A DNA stretch of 64,000 nucleotides from Antrodiella citrinella (GCA_004802725.1 SGPM01000066.1:1-64000), one strand, 5' to 3'. Counted from the first letter of the stretch, positions 51,330 through 63,059 are shown. Notes: a model not told the origin generated them from the letters alone. Program-made: numbers and translations.

Positions 51330-54300
51330 ATGGCCTCCAAACCCACCATCGACTTTGACGGCTTCGACCCCTTGGAGAAGGACCTACTCACTGCCGCGGC
51401 GCGAATAGTGGAAGCTCTGCGCCGATGCCCCGCTAAGTCTGATCCAACTTTCGTCGCATGGGAGTGTAGGTTCTACAAAGAGGTTGTGAGTACATGCTAC
51501 ACCCCTGCTATCCTTCAGTCGCGCTGACGATATACTCAGATATCTGCCTCTGAATTGGAGCAGGGCGCCACCACACATCGCGTTCACGCGATTATCGCCT
51601 CCGCCATGGTCTGCTATAATCGGGCCCAGAACGACAGTAAGAAATTGGATATTACGACGATCTCGGTGGACGACCCTGGTGTTAGTGCCCTCTACTATAA
51701 GGAGATGCCTGAAGGGATCGCGCTCGGGGAAAACTGTTGGTGGACCACATTTCGTGAGTAACCTGATTGTCATGATTGGGGCGCGGTACTCACATTCGTT
51801 CGCGCATAGCTACGCTGAAGGAGAAGAGAGACATTGTGCCAAACATTGGTGAGTCTGTTGTTATGCGAATTTCTCGCCATACTCATGAGAGTCAGTGCGC
51901 AATCGTCTGAACAAGCTTGCGTCTTCATCGAATGCGGCTTCAGGAAGTTCTACGATCACTGCAGCTACCACCAGCGTCCAGGGTACGGAGGGAGCAGAAT
52001 CAATGGCTGGGATGAAGAGGAAATGGGAGATTGGTGCAGAGGGCAGGATCGGTGATGAGGTCTTAGCTGGCGACAAGGGGAAGGGGAAGGGGAAGGACGA
52101 GGACGAGATGAAGAAACCACCACTCAAACGTACTCGAAAGCCCCCCAAGCGTACAGACGACGACACAAAGGACACTGCCCCTATCAAAGCAGAATCCAAA
52201 CCCCCTCGACGCGCGATACCTGCAAAGCCGAAGAAGACAAACATTCGGCTCACCAGTGATCGAGTTGGCCCGCCTCCCAAGCTGACGTTTGAGGACACGG
52301 CGCGGATCGTGGTCGCGTCACACATTGGTCCTGCACCACCTGATCAACAGCTTACCCTTCCCGCCACCCCACCTTTTGACGATCTCGATAGACCTGGGTA
52401 CTTTGAGGTTGAAGAGCCGACGTTTGAGGTTCCGATCACCTGTAGAGGGCTCACAGGTGTCGCGGTGTATGAGGAGGCCCGTGAAGGCAACGCTGGTCCA
52501 TTCGAAGACAATGACACCCTCAATCAGTATGGTTTACCTACGCTTTTCACTTTGGTGAGTCGCATACACCTATACTTGTACAGCAACTGACCTTCCAGTT
52601 CTAGCCTAACGGATGCCAGCTGTGTCAGAATGCGGGCGTCCCATGTCAGATGATGTGTGGCGAGACTCACCACTGTCTGCGCTGCAGATCGAAGAAGAAG
52701 GGGTGTCCCGCTGTCGAGCCTTTCAAGGACGATGATGTGGGTATCGCTCACGCCCTGGCATGGGAGCTGAGAAAGCACGGTCGCGAGTTCACAGTCGTGG
52801 TGCCAGCACTTGCTTCTCGTGTGCTTTCCAAGCAGCGTCGCGCGAAGCTGCGCCATAGTAGTGCTGACGACGAACATGTGGAAGACATGGAAGATGTGAC
52901 CACCCCACTGCCCGCAGATCAGCCCTCTACCTCGTCATACCGACGTTCTGCACGCGCAAAGGGCAAAGACAAGGCAACTTCTGCTTCCACCTCCGCTGTA
53001 CGTTTCTCCGCATCTCCTGCAAGGTCGCGCCGAGGGTCTGTTCCCAGGACAGTCTCCGCCGGTTCTTCCAAGAGTAAGCTCGTTTCACTCATATCATGTA
53101 ATATCATATGCTAAGCCAATGAAGGTCCCGTTTCGCAGGTCATGTTGGACCAGAAAGCCCTCGCCCCAATACCGGAGCATCGTTCAATTCAGGTGGCAGA
53201 GCATTTGCACCCTGCTATTCCCAATCTGGATGAGCCAACAGCCAGCACAGGTGAGTCGATACACATATATCTACACCATTTGAGCTCATCATCATACAGT
53301 ATCAGATCCTCTGAATCACCCGATGGCTCCTTCCTTCCAGGCTCCTTCAACTATGGTCTCCGGGCGAGGCAAAACACCCACATTGCCCACCCCAGACGGA
53401 ACGATCGATATCGTGTCCAACGAGATCACGTCTACCAGTTTCACCTCCAACGCGATCGCCTCCACCAGCATTGTGTCTAACGAGGTCGTGTCTACGAGTG
53501 GGGTGTCCAACATGATCAAGTCTGCCAGCGCGGTATCCGACCCGATCGCGTCTACCAGCAGCACGTTGAACATAATCACCCCAACCGACAGCAAGTCGGA
53601 CGCGACAGGCTCCACCGGCGGCGCGTTGAACAGGATCGGGTCTATGAGCGAGGGGTCCAAAGCGATCGCATCTACCGGCGGCGCGTCGAACGTAATCACC
53701 TCAACCAACAGCATATTCAACGCGACAGGCTCTGGCGGCGGCGTGTCGAACGGGATCAAGTCTACCAGCGCGTCGAATGATATGGGCTCTACCGACAGTA
53801 GGGCCAATGCGACGGGTTCCACCAGCAGCATGTCCACCCCGATCGACGACTCTGCCAACCCTGAGGTGATTCCTATGGACATAGAGAGTGCGCCTCCCGC
53901 GGAGACACCTTCTGCGCATCGCGCTGCTTCCATCCCGAACGACCAGGTAGTCGCCATGGATATCGACCCTATTGGATCGACTGATAAATTCCTCTCGGCC
54001 GACGACGCTTTCCCCAACCACTTACCTCATAGTGCCGCTGCCTTGTCCAGTGACGCACCTCACATCGAGGGCTCCAGTGTTGACACTGCAGTCTCCACAG
54101 ATTTGGCGGTCCCTGTTGCAGCTCTCGACGGCAGCCTGGCGATGCAATCCTCTGTGATGGTCGACAGTTCTCATGAAGAGACCGAGGCACCGAGACCCGG
54201 TGACAATATGTTCCTTCCTCCAGAACCAACTTCCAGTCTGCCAATCAATACCACGGTGTCCACATCTGACCGCGCGGTGACCGGAGTTGATGGCGCAGTG

Positions 54301-54453
54301 ACCAGCTCAGGCAGTGGAGCAGACGATGTAGACAGCACCCCAGCAACGCGCCTAGGCAGAGAGGTTGTCGCCTCAGACGCGGATGGTCGAGCAGCGCTGA
54401 CAGAGAGTGCAACACCACATCAGCAATTCCCGAACGGTGCTTTACGTGCTTGA
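51330..54453 (+). CDS. Large protein with Zn2Cys6-spaced cysteine cluster, function unknown
   Basis: Seven in-phase exons (51330-51485, 51540-51753, 51810-51848, 51896-52554, 52605-53073, 53125-53250, 53300-54453) give 938 aa. Residues 1-135 form a helical, ordered N-domain. Residues 150-250 are strongly basic (KWEIG...KPPLKRTRKPPKR), a likely nuclear signal and DNA contact. Cysteines 360, 363, 370, 380, 383 and 390 follow the C-x2-C-x6-C-x9-C-x2-C-x6-C spacing of fungal binuclear zinc clusters (plus an extra Cys374), but the basic residues (RSKKKG) sit in the second half, not the first. Residues about 590-735 are a degenerate 10-residue repeat. The last dozen codons lie inside an inverted-repeat element. 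A DNA-binding regulator is the best guess. Confidence 0.7.
53400..53840 (+). repeat. Intragenic ~30-bp coding minisatellite
   Basis: Within the large exon of the 938-aa gene, about fifteen imperfect units of about 30 bp encode 10-residue blocks of the form S-N-x-I-x-S-T-S/G-x-x (for example SNEITSTSFT, SNAIASTSIV, SNEVVSTSGV). Some neighbouring units pair into longer 60-120 bp superunits (NIITPTDSKS... resembles NVITSTNSIF...). The frame is kept throughout, so the period is a multiple of three. Such arrays vary in length between strains and usually encode flexible Ser/Thr-rich linkers. Confidence 0.75.
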
Positions 54454-54538
54454 CAAGTGCTTTATATGGGCTTAACGGCAGAAGCGCCGGTCTAAAGCAC
54501 CAAAAAGCACCAAAAGCACCATTTGGGGAATTGCTGAT
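54420..54538. mobile_element. ~119-bp inverted-repeat element (MITE-like)
   Basis: The left arm begins ATCAGCAATTCCC at 54420. The right arm ends with its complement GGGGAATTGCTGAT at 54538, with further imperfect complementarity inward (GGTGCTTTACGTGCTT against AAGCACCAAAAGCACC). The total of about 119 bp could fold into one long hairpin. No coding capacity. The left arm supplies the last dozen codons and stop of the 938-aa gene, which suggests insertion into or at the edge of that gene's 3' end. Target duplications were not clear. Confidence 0.55.
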
Positions 54539-55204
54539 GCAGTGCGACTAGTATCATTAGGTCTGATCTATAGAGCTGGGGTGCCCATGGGGTTCCGTTC
54601 TGCTTAAAACAACCCGGAACACCCTCTCTATAGTGGTTTGTAAGCTCGTATCGGCCGTTTCAGGGAGGTCTCCATCCGCTTCTGAACAGGCTGTCTCCGT
54701 TTTGCGTACATGGGGTCGGGCACATGGTGTCGACGGAAACGCAACTGACCTTTTAGCAGTGTTCGGCGGACGGCCGGGACTTAAATTTCGAGGTCCGCGG
54801 ACCGCTCGTCCCGGAATGGAGAAGTTTGCCTCATCGTGGTAAACATTAAAACGCGTCAAGCACAACAGCTTTGCGAGTTTTGACTATCTCCGTGAGTGTT
54901 GATTTCTGTCATCATCCTCATTCTTACTCACTTCGTGGAAATGAAACACTCTGATTGCATGGATTTACCATATATTGTTCAGAAAACAACGCTCACAAGA
55001 CCGTAGCATTCTGGGTGCCATACTTAGAAGACATACGGCCCCTGACGTGTGGTCATCAGCTCAGGAATGCACGGCACTTTGTCGTAATCCCCTACACTTG
55101 GGAACATAGCCCCTACACTTGTATCGGTCATTTAAGGCTATGGTCCTCGCAAGAGGTCGACGAGCGAACTTTCCGCAAGTTGTCTCTGCTACAGAACCAC
55201 TACC
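54539..55204. other. Intergenic region before the monooxygenase gene
   Basis: About 660 bp with no supported gene. It contains probable promoter and 5' UTR of the flavin monooxygenase. Several open stretches have no motif. Confidence 0.45.
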
Positions 55205-57605
55205 ATGACGACCATCGAATCCCTCGGTCCCAAGACCTTACCCACTCTAGACAAACTCAAAGCGAGCGTCCCGGACAACCTTGACGTGCAGAAAGTCGCC
55301 AATGACTTTGTGAACTCCTTCGCCAAGGCCGTCAAGGCCAATGACGTGTCCGGCATCCTGTCGCTCCTCCACCCCGACGCCTGGTGGCGCGATACGCTCG
55401 CCCTCACGTGGGACTTGCGCACCTTCCAGGGTCATGCCAACATCAAGCAGTTCCTCACCGACCGCCTCGCGCTGTCGAAGATGTCCGGCATCAAGCTCCT
55501 CGACGCCAAGTTCGCGCCCGAGGGGAACGACCTCGTCTGGATCCTCCTCCGGTTCAAGTTCGAGACAGACGTCGCCCTCGGGACCGGTGTCGTGCGTATG
55601 GTGCCCGTGTCTACGGGCGAATGGAAGGTGTACTTGATGGGCACTATCATGGATGATCTGAAGGATTATCCTGAGCAGCTTGGCCCGCGTAGAAACTTGA
55701 ATCCGAGCCACGGAGAGTGGGCGGGTGACCGCCAGAAGGAGAGGGAATTTTCAGGCACTAATCCAGAGGTGTTGATCATTGGAGGCGGTCATGGCGGGTT
55801 GATGACGGCTGCCAGGTTGAAGCATCTCGGCGTGTCTAACCTCATCATCGAGAAGCATCCGAGGATCGGAGACCAGTGGCGCCTCCGGTACGACGCGCTG
55901 TGTTTGCACGATCCTGTCTGTGAGTAAATTCCACTCGTTTTACTCCAGACTCTAATGTTCATTGCTGCGTCTTACAGGGTACGATCATCTGCCTTACATG
56001 CCGTCAGTATCAACGTATGTTTCTGTCGCGTTCTTCTGTCCTGAATACTTCACAGATTCCCTGAGTACTGGCCCACATACACTCCTGCTCCCAAGCTCGC
56101 CGACTGGCTTGAGTCGTACGCCAAGAACATGGAGCTGAATGTCTGGAATTCTTCCCAACCGACGGAGATCAAGCAAGATAGCAACAACAAGTGGCATGTC
56201 AAGGTTAAGCGAGGCGATGGAACCACGCGTTCCTTCATTGTAGACCACGTCGTCTTTGCCTTGGGCTTCGGTGCAGGCAAGGGAATCGTCCCGAACTTTA
56301 AGGGTAGAGTAAGCATGTCTCTTTTTTCTATGTTGACCAGGTTTGACTGGGTCTGTTGTTTTGCAGGAGAACTTCAGAGGCCAGGTGATGCATTCCGGCG
56401 AGTTCACGTCCGCCAAGGATTATATCGGCAAGAAGGTCGTCGTCGTTGGTGCTTGTACTTCAGGTGCGTGCATATACCGCTAGTCACTACTCTATGATTT
56501 TTGTTAACGTTTCGTCGCTCATAGGTCACGATATCGCATACGACTGCGGCGCCGAAGGCTTAGACGTTACGATGATACAACGCAGCTCCACTTACATCAT
56601 GTCAATCAGCAAGGGTATGATGAGACACATGCAAAGTATGTCGTGACCTCTGACATTGCGAATTTGTGTGGATCTTTGTATGGATCGTAATCTTATCTCC
56701 TCCGTTTCCTAGCTCTTTACTGGGAAGGCGGTCCTCCAACCGCTGTTTCTGATCAAATCAACAACACAATTCCCTACCTCTTCGACAAGGTCAAAGCCGT
56801 ACGCCTCGCTAATGCCATAGCAGAAGAGGATAAGTAAGTGTTATCTCTTCGCTCGGTGGTACACGTCGGCTTATCTCCCAACAGAGAATTGCTGGCCGGT
56901 CTGAAGAAGGCTGGGTTTAGAACCAACATGGGTCCTGAAGGTAGTGGCCTGTGGAACCTTGTTTTGACGAAGGGCGGAGGATACTACTTTGGTAAGCGTG
57001 ATCACTGGCTACAATATTCCCCTGACTTACCAGACTTCACACACAGATACTGGCGCGTCCCCCATGATTATTGACGGCCGCATTAAAGTGAAGAGCGGCA
57101 GCGAGATCGACCATTACACGCAGGACGGTTTCAAGATGAAAGACGGCGCTGAAATCAAGGCTGACGTCGTTATTCTCGCTACAGGGTATGTTGCTTGCGT
57201 TCCTCTCATGCACCGCTTCTCAGCCTCTGACGAAATATGCGTAGATACGGTGATGTCCGCGATGTCGTTCGCGAGCTCGTCGATCCGAAGATTGCCAAGA
57301 AGATCGTGCCCATCTGGGATCTGAACGAAGAGGGTGAATTGAACGGCACTTATAGGGAGATTGGCGCGCCAGGATTGTGGTACACCATGGGTACGTCTTC
57401 GTGTGTTGGTCTCGGTCTTCGATGTCAGGACTGATTGTATGCGGTAGGTAATTTGGCAATGGCCAGATTTTATTCCAAGGAAGTTGCGCTTCGTACGTAG
57501 ATCTTGCTTCGAGCAGCGTTTTATGGGCTGACCTGTCGTCTAGAAATCAAAGCCAAACAGGTTGGTATCTTTGGAAAGCGGTATTCTGCTCCGATCAAGA
57601 TGTGA
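55205..57605 (+). CDS. Flavin-containing monooxygenase with N-terminal NTF2-like domain
   Basis: Eleven in-phase exons (55205-55919, 55978-56002, 56056-56308, 56367-56463, 56525-56635, 56713-56833, 56885-56991, 57047-57185, 57245-57390, 57448-57492, 57544-57605) give 606 aa. Residues 1-165 look like a SnoaL/NTF2-type alpha+beta cone (VNSFAKAVKANDVSGILSLL...DAWWRD). Then comes an FAD motif VLIIGGGHGGLMTAARL, WRLRYDALCLHDPV, the FMO signature region FRGQVMHSGEF, a second dinucleotide motif VVVVGACTSGHDIAYD for NADPH and the late ILATGYGDV motif. Such enzymes N- or S-oxygenate or carry out Baeyer-Villiger-type steps; the substrate is unknown. Exon 2 is only 25 nt. No lesions seen. Neighbours do not form an obvious metabolic cluster. 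Confidence 0.9.
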
Positions 57606-58018
57606 ACGAGGACTGAGAAACCGTAATCGAGCGGTCTCTGGCATGTATGATATTCGGAGATTTCTAAATCAAAACTTTGTAAGAGTAGCGTTAACTTGTA
57701 CCATATTTCGATGAAATCATATGCGTTATGGCGTTTGCATAAGAATCTGAAGCTTGAAGTCGTCGAGGTCTTCGAACAAACGTAGGCCCCACTCCTTGAG
57801 ACTCTATTACTCAATTACGATACCTCGTATGCCTATTCCCCGCCAAGCGATAGTCCCTCTACTGTTACACTGCCTGCCTTCGCAGTCTGCATCTTCATGG
57901 AGATTCAACTCAGTGCATTGAGCTGTTGAACAACCTTAACTTCCCTGGTACCACTCCTGTTCATGTTTTCGTGAACTAGGCAAGAGAACACTCTCGATTA
58001 CTTTCCGCAAAGGGTTTG
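57606..58018. other. Intergenic region
   Basis: About 410 bp after the monooxygenase gene with no supported coding sequence. Probably its 3' UTR and the promoter of the following gene. Confidence 0.4.
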
Positions 58019-58682
58019 ATGGCATCCATTGCTTCCAAACTGCACGAACAGACCACGGTGGACATGCCGCTTCTATCCCTCTTGTGGGTCCACGCCGTCT
58101 TCGATTCCCTGGTCGCCAACGACCAACCCGCATCTTTCACCGTCGGGGACACCAAGGGTACCCTCCATCACACGCAGCACAGACTACTTCTATTTGTCAC
58201 CGGGCTGTATAGGAATAGCTTCATTGCTCTTCGCACAGAGTTGTTCCGTCATCTCCGTTCGCTCGTCGTTGGAATTGAGACAGGGCCTCGATGGCGCGAG
58301 ACGTTCACCTATCTCAAGTCAGTGGATGATCTGACTATCGTGTTAACCCGTTCGGCCAGACCTGCAGCCGCATGTCTGCAGCATTAGGTGCTCAGGCTCG
58401 GACTTGGGATGAGATACTTTACCCAGACACGCCTCCCGTATTCCTTCTCCGTCTACAATCTCAACCCTCCCGTCCTTCCGATTCAGAAAGGGACCACTTA
58501 ATCGTGATGAATACACGCTCTCGCGCGATGATTTCGTGCGCGAATTGCATTCCGTGCTAACTTCCCGGAAGATGGCAGAGACTGGTGTGGAGACGCTGAT
58601 TATCCGCAACGCTGTGAACCTCATCGACAGGGACGTGGAAAACCTGGGCACCGTCGTCGGAAGGGTAGGCTGGGGATCGTGA
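58019..58682 (+). pseudogene. Unknown gene with probable frameshift
   Basis: Not recognised. Exon 1 (58019-58317, start MASIASKLHEQTTVDMPLLSLL) splices in phase to 58368 (reading NRMSAALGAQARTWDEILYP). This frame runs into an early stop at 58560. A coding-looking continuation (DEYTLSRDDFVRELHSVLTSRKMAETGVETLIIRNAV..., to a stop at 58682) lies one base out of frame from about 58500. No GT-AG intron bridges them. Either the gene is disrupted by a 1-bp indel, or a very short intron or a sequencing error is involved. As read, the product is 163 aa. Helical, soluble, with no signal sequence. Confidence 0.45.
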
Positions 58683-60760
58683 AGTGGTTGCGGAAACGTA
58701 GAAGATTTCATGTGGCAGTGTAATATTGACTCTGCCAAGGTGCTACGGACGTGTCATTGAGGGACTAGGCCGAAGTACACCAGTAGAATAAGCGGAGAAA
58801 TATTATGGGTGCGTGTCCATACCCGGGGTGACAGTCTGCTTCACGAACTCCGCTTCATATGGTGGGAATATCCATATCCGTTAAGAAACCTGTACCGCAC
58901 CGAGATTATCAGCTCATTTGCACAGGCTGAAGATAGAGCTCAGCGCACCATTACTACATGAACACCTTCCAGCCCCTACTTCCGCTGCACATCACCACCA
59001 TAAAGCCATCTCCTTCCCCACTCTCCAGCTTGCTCATCCCACTTCCTCGTCTCCTTCACTATTGTTTCCACCTGAGAGTTCCATCGTTGTTTGAGCATCG
59101 CCGTGAAAGGTTGGTGCGCTATGCGTGACGACGCCGGCGAAGGTGCGTGGGCAGGTAGCGGTGTTGAGACTGTAAGTTGGTTGGAGAGTGCATGTAAACT
59201 GTACGAATCAGGTGTGAATTGTGTATCAAAGAAGGTGGATGGGGTGTCAAAATGACTCCCTGGTCAGCGTGTCTAGTTCGGCATAAGCTTATGAACTTGC
59301 TCACTCTGCGCGATGTTGCTCAGTCCTATGATCCACTTGATCTGAATGTCAAAACGTTAAATCTAAAAAGCACGACGAACCGTGAGTATATCATATTCGA
59401 GAAGCCGTAGTAAACCTGTTATAATATCGTAAGCATGAGTTTCGTAACTTGCAATGATGAACTCACTCCTCCTGCCACTAGAGCTCCTGAGATGGGACCG
59501 AGAAGGAAAGACATCGTGTAAATTTATGCACGGGGAAGCGACTGTAAACCAGTATATTGGCTAGAAAGTGGAAGTTGAAGTTGAAGGTAATTAAATTTTA
59601 ATGTTACTACTAACTTCAAGTGGCTGTTGGCTGGTCGAAGTGTGTTTGTCCTTGTTATATTCACAAGCCTTTGCCTTTTTCAGAGCGTCGTTGCAGTGAC
59701 GCGTAACATGACCGTGACCACCACCAGGACGGTGTCCGTGGTGACCTCCAAGTTGGCCTCAACCATTTGCTCTGGAGTCTGAATCATTGCGAAACAGTCT
59801 ACATCGTCGTATCGATCTATATCTGCGTATTCCAGCGTGATGTGGTCCGAAACTGTTATGTTCAAACTCGCTTCCAGGTCCGAACTTGAAGACTAGCAAC
59901 ACCGCCTTCGCAACACCGCCTTCTGGACGGAATACTCGTGCTCACACACACTCTCTTACTTTTTCGTCCGACCAAATTGGTTTTGTACTGTTGTATCTAT
60001 GATCCCCCTCTACCCTCCCAACTTCACAACATGGGCTCGTAATGTGTACAACTTTCACAAACGCAAGAACGAGCTGCCTGGATATACAACCGCCGCACCC
60101 GCCGGAGGCGCACAGTTTCTACACATCGAAGAGGAGAAACCCTTGAGTTCATGTTGGAGAAAATTACCGGATATTTTCCTCATTCTACAAGAGTGGCGGG
60201 ATATTTGGGCCATAATTCACGCGCAGATGGGTCTCAGACAAATGTTCGAAGGTATGGGAGGACTTGTCGTTCACCGTGACGACGAGCCTGGTATCGGTAC
60301 GTGGATTCATTTTAGGTACCAGCAAGCTTTCACACAACTCCATCGACAAGGAAAACCTCCTTCCTATTGTACGCATTCACACAAGCGTTGCGCCACCGTG
60401 ACAAGAACGTAATAATACTCTGCTTGGACTCAACAGCCGATTCTTTCGTTTACCGTGACGCGAAGACGTTCGAGATCAGGTCCATACGCGCTCAACCAAC
60501 CTGGGAAGCAAATACCCTTGCATCAGTGGTCGCCAGCCGATGTCCAGCAGGCGATCTACCTTTGGTGTTCAGACAACACAACGCAATTGCATTCCCAGTC
60601 CAAGAAACGCGTACGGAACGAACACATTGGAAGGGATCCCCAGAGGGACGAATGTGGTGGCATACTACGACGAATCATGTTTCGCCTCCTGCAGTTCCAT
60701 CTGCCGATAACACATCTGGGTCAGCCGCTATGCATACTTCACAGCGAATCGAACACATAC
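58683..60760. other. Long region without a confident gene
   Basis: About 2.1 kb. The only candidate is a plus-strand open stretch at 59999-60410 (MIPLYPPNFTTWARNVYNFH...). It could splice (donor near 60369, acceptor near 60439) into either of two open frames to about 60780, and I could not choose between them or recognise a domain. No repeats or RNA genes noticed elsewhere. Around 59560-59620 the sequence is AT-rich. Confidence 0.4.
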
Positions 60761-61640
60761 TTATGCCGAGTTTGTAACCGATGTCCGTCGCAACATCGCA
60801 TTCAGCTGGCGTAGACGAGCGGATGGATGTCTTCTGAAAGCTCTCATGACCGTCATGCGCAGGTACAAAGTCGGTATGTCGTAAGAAACGGTTGAACTGG
60901 TGGTAGGATTTTGCTGAGGGGGCAATGCGTAGAAAAAGTGGTGGAAGTTTTTAGGGAAGTCGCTCTGCAGGTCACCACTGAGTGTGATGCAGTTGTCATT
61001 GATATATATTACGATGTCGTCAAGCCCCCAAGCCAAAGGGGCGAGGTCGACCTCGGGATTACTAGTTTTGTGGATCTCAGAGCAAAAGCATGTCCGCGCG
61101 GATGGGCCTAGCAGGTGGAAGATTTCTTCAGGGGTGTAGTACTGATCTGGAGAGCGAATCCAGGAGGCGGTGTCTTCAAGCCGGAAAGCAGCTCTGTACA
61201 AAATATATGGTCAGACCATGCGAAATATATGGTTGATTGAACACTCACTGCAGGCGCTTGATCTCCGCTAGTGTCCAGACCGGTAAGTGCCAGAATTGCA
61301 CTCCCACCTTTTCCGTCCATTTCCAATATATGGGGTCTTGAAGAAAAGGAGCGTCCGCGTATCCAAGTACCAGCAACAGTGTCGCCAAGAGGAACAGAAA
61401 AATGACGACATAGACTAGTGAAACAGCGGACACGTTGATTGTAGCATGCATGACCATGTTGACAGTAAGAGAAAGTAAGAGGACGAAAGACCAACAAAGG
61501 ACAAGGATCAGAGCGTATATTTGGGACCGTCTGACCCAGGTGGAAGCCGTACATCGGGGCAACAGCCTGAGCAGCCGCTGAGGCGGAGTGGTCGAAATAA
61601 TGGATGCGGAAGTGGACAATAAACCTACAGTTGCAGTCAA
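60761..61640 (-). CDS. Putative two-pass membrane protein, unknown
   Basis: Not recognised. Two exons join in phase across a GTGAGT...ACAG intron at about 61196-61249. The upstream exon contains two hydrophobic helices separated by a short loop (IYALILVLCWSFVLLLSLTV and VVIFLFLLATLLLVLGY) and then KWTEKVGVQFWHLPVWTLAEIKRL. The downstream exon reads AAFRLEDTASWIRSPDQYY, PEEIFHLL and SSTVSYDIPTLYLRM, ending RHPSARLRQLNAMLRR. The true start was not found: the frame opens at about 61640, just beyond the 3' end of the eIF2-beta gene at 61776, and a short first exon may lie between. At least 270 aa. Probably an integral membrane protein of a basidiomycete-specific family. Confidence 0.5.
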
Positions 61641-61775
61641 AATCTATATTATTTTCCACTTCGTCACAGACTGAAAACATGGTACAAGATTTGATGATAA
61701 GATGCGTGAAAAGGCCTAGAGCTATGGCAACATAGTGTTGTACACTGCAACGAAACAAATCCGCCACAAGACCGC

Positions 61776-63059
61776 TCAACCCGTCCTGTTCCTGCTTCGC
61801 TTCCCGACTTGCGCTTGGAAACCAGTCTTGATGGTGTTAACGGAGCGTCTGGACCCACACGACTCGCACGCAAGGAAGAAGATACGGTTCTCCTTCGTCA
61901 GGAGGGTATCGGGGGATTTACACGTTTTGCATGTGACGTATTCAACTACACGGCAGACTCATGATGAGCACTGGAGAGCAAGACAGACGAGACTAGATAT
62001 GAACATACCAATATACCGCCTCAACACGTGTTCGACCTGCTTCTGCTGGAAACGACCCTTGATTACTAACCGTCCAGAGCCGTCCACCGAACCCGTAGTA
62101 CCCATCTCAGCGAACATGTACTGAATGACGTGCTCGGGCTGCCTGTGCATACGACGACAAATGTCGGACACGTTGGCGAATATCGTCTTCTTGTTACCCT
62201 CACGGGCGAGCTGAGGAGGCGCAATAGTGTAGCGCTTGCCGGAAGAATTGAGCAGAGCGGGGTTGGCGGCATGAAGTTGGAGGTAGAACCGTTGAAGCAG
62301 CTGAGGAGGCACACGAACTCAGAACACTTAAAAGCAGTCAGAGATGAGGACGAACGCACCTCCGGATAAGTGTAATCTCGGTCTGATTTCAGCCATGGTT
62401 CGGCCCCAGCATCGATGCTCACAACACCCGCACCGCCAGCGCCAGTAGCGAAAGGATCGTCGCCGAGCTCGGCTTCGTCAATCTCCTCCGGCAAACCGTC
62501 GGGGACGTCCTCGTCCTCGTCGTCCTTCACTTTGGCGTCATTCAACTCCTTCTCGAAGGCCTCAAAGTTGGCGACCTTTTTCTTTTTCTTCTTCTTCATA
62601 TCGGAGAAATCTAGATCCTCCGTTGCAGCAGCAGCTGGTGCTGCCGGTGCAGCAATAGGTGTAGATGTGCCAGAAACATCGCCCTCCTGCGACCAGAATG
62701 AGCATGATTGGGATCACATAGGGCGTCATTCGTGTGCTCACCAAGTCGAGAGGAATATCCTTCTTCTTTTTCTTTTTCTTCTTCAAGTCTCCGAACATGG
62801 CCTTCAGGTCGTCTTCCTCGGCCTTCTCTGCGCCCTCCGCGCCGTTCGCAGCATCTCCAGCATCGCCGTTGGCTTTCATCAGCTCATGTGCGGTCTTCGG
62901 ACCCATGTCCACGACATCGCCATTGGTGGTCGTGTCGTCGATGGTGGCAGGTGCCGGGGTGGTAGGGTCTGCGTCGGCGCCGAGAGGATCTTCGTGGAAT
63001 GCGACTTGTTTCTTTTTGCGCTTTTTTAGAGATGGGTCGAAAAGTGGTTCTTCCGACAT
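61776..63059 (-). CDS. SUI3: Translation initiation factor eIF2 beta subunit
   Basis: Four in-phase exons (63059-62742, 62686-62360, 62300-62009, 61945-61776) give 368 aa. Three polylysine blocks typical of the N-terminus are visible (LKKRKKKQ near residue 15, eight Lys near 95, seven Lys near 135); they bind eIF5 and eIF2B. The core begins [14 protein letters not shown], with [35 protein letters not shown] and [16 protein letters not shown]. The C4 zinc finger uses CKTC and CESC near the C-terminus. eIF2 delivers Met-tRNAi to the 40S subunit in the cytosol. Divergent from ATP3, with 249 bp between start codons. Confidence 0.94.

Noticed and set aside
53316..54017. 233-codon antisense frame over the minisatellite
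   Set aside because: It mirrors the repeat on the sense strand; the sense frame is linked by phase-consistent introns to ordered domains.
55205..57605. Secondary-metabolite cluster around the flavin monooxygenase
   Set aside because: No backbone synthase, transporter or cluster regulator is visible nearby.
59999..60777. Possible two-exon plus-strand gene
   Set aside because: After the putative intron two frames are equally open and neither shows a recognisable domain, so no model could be supported.
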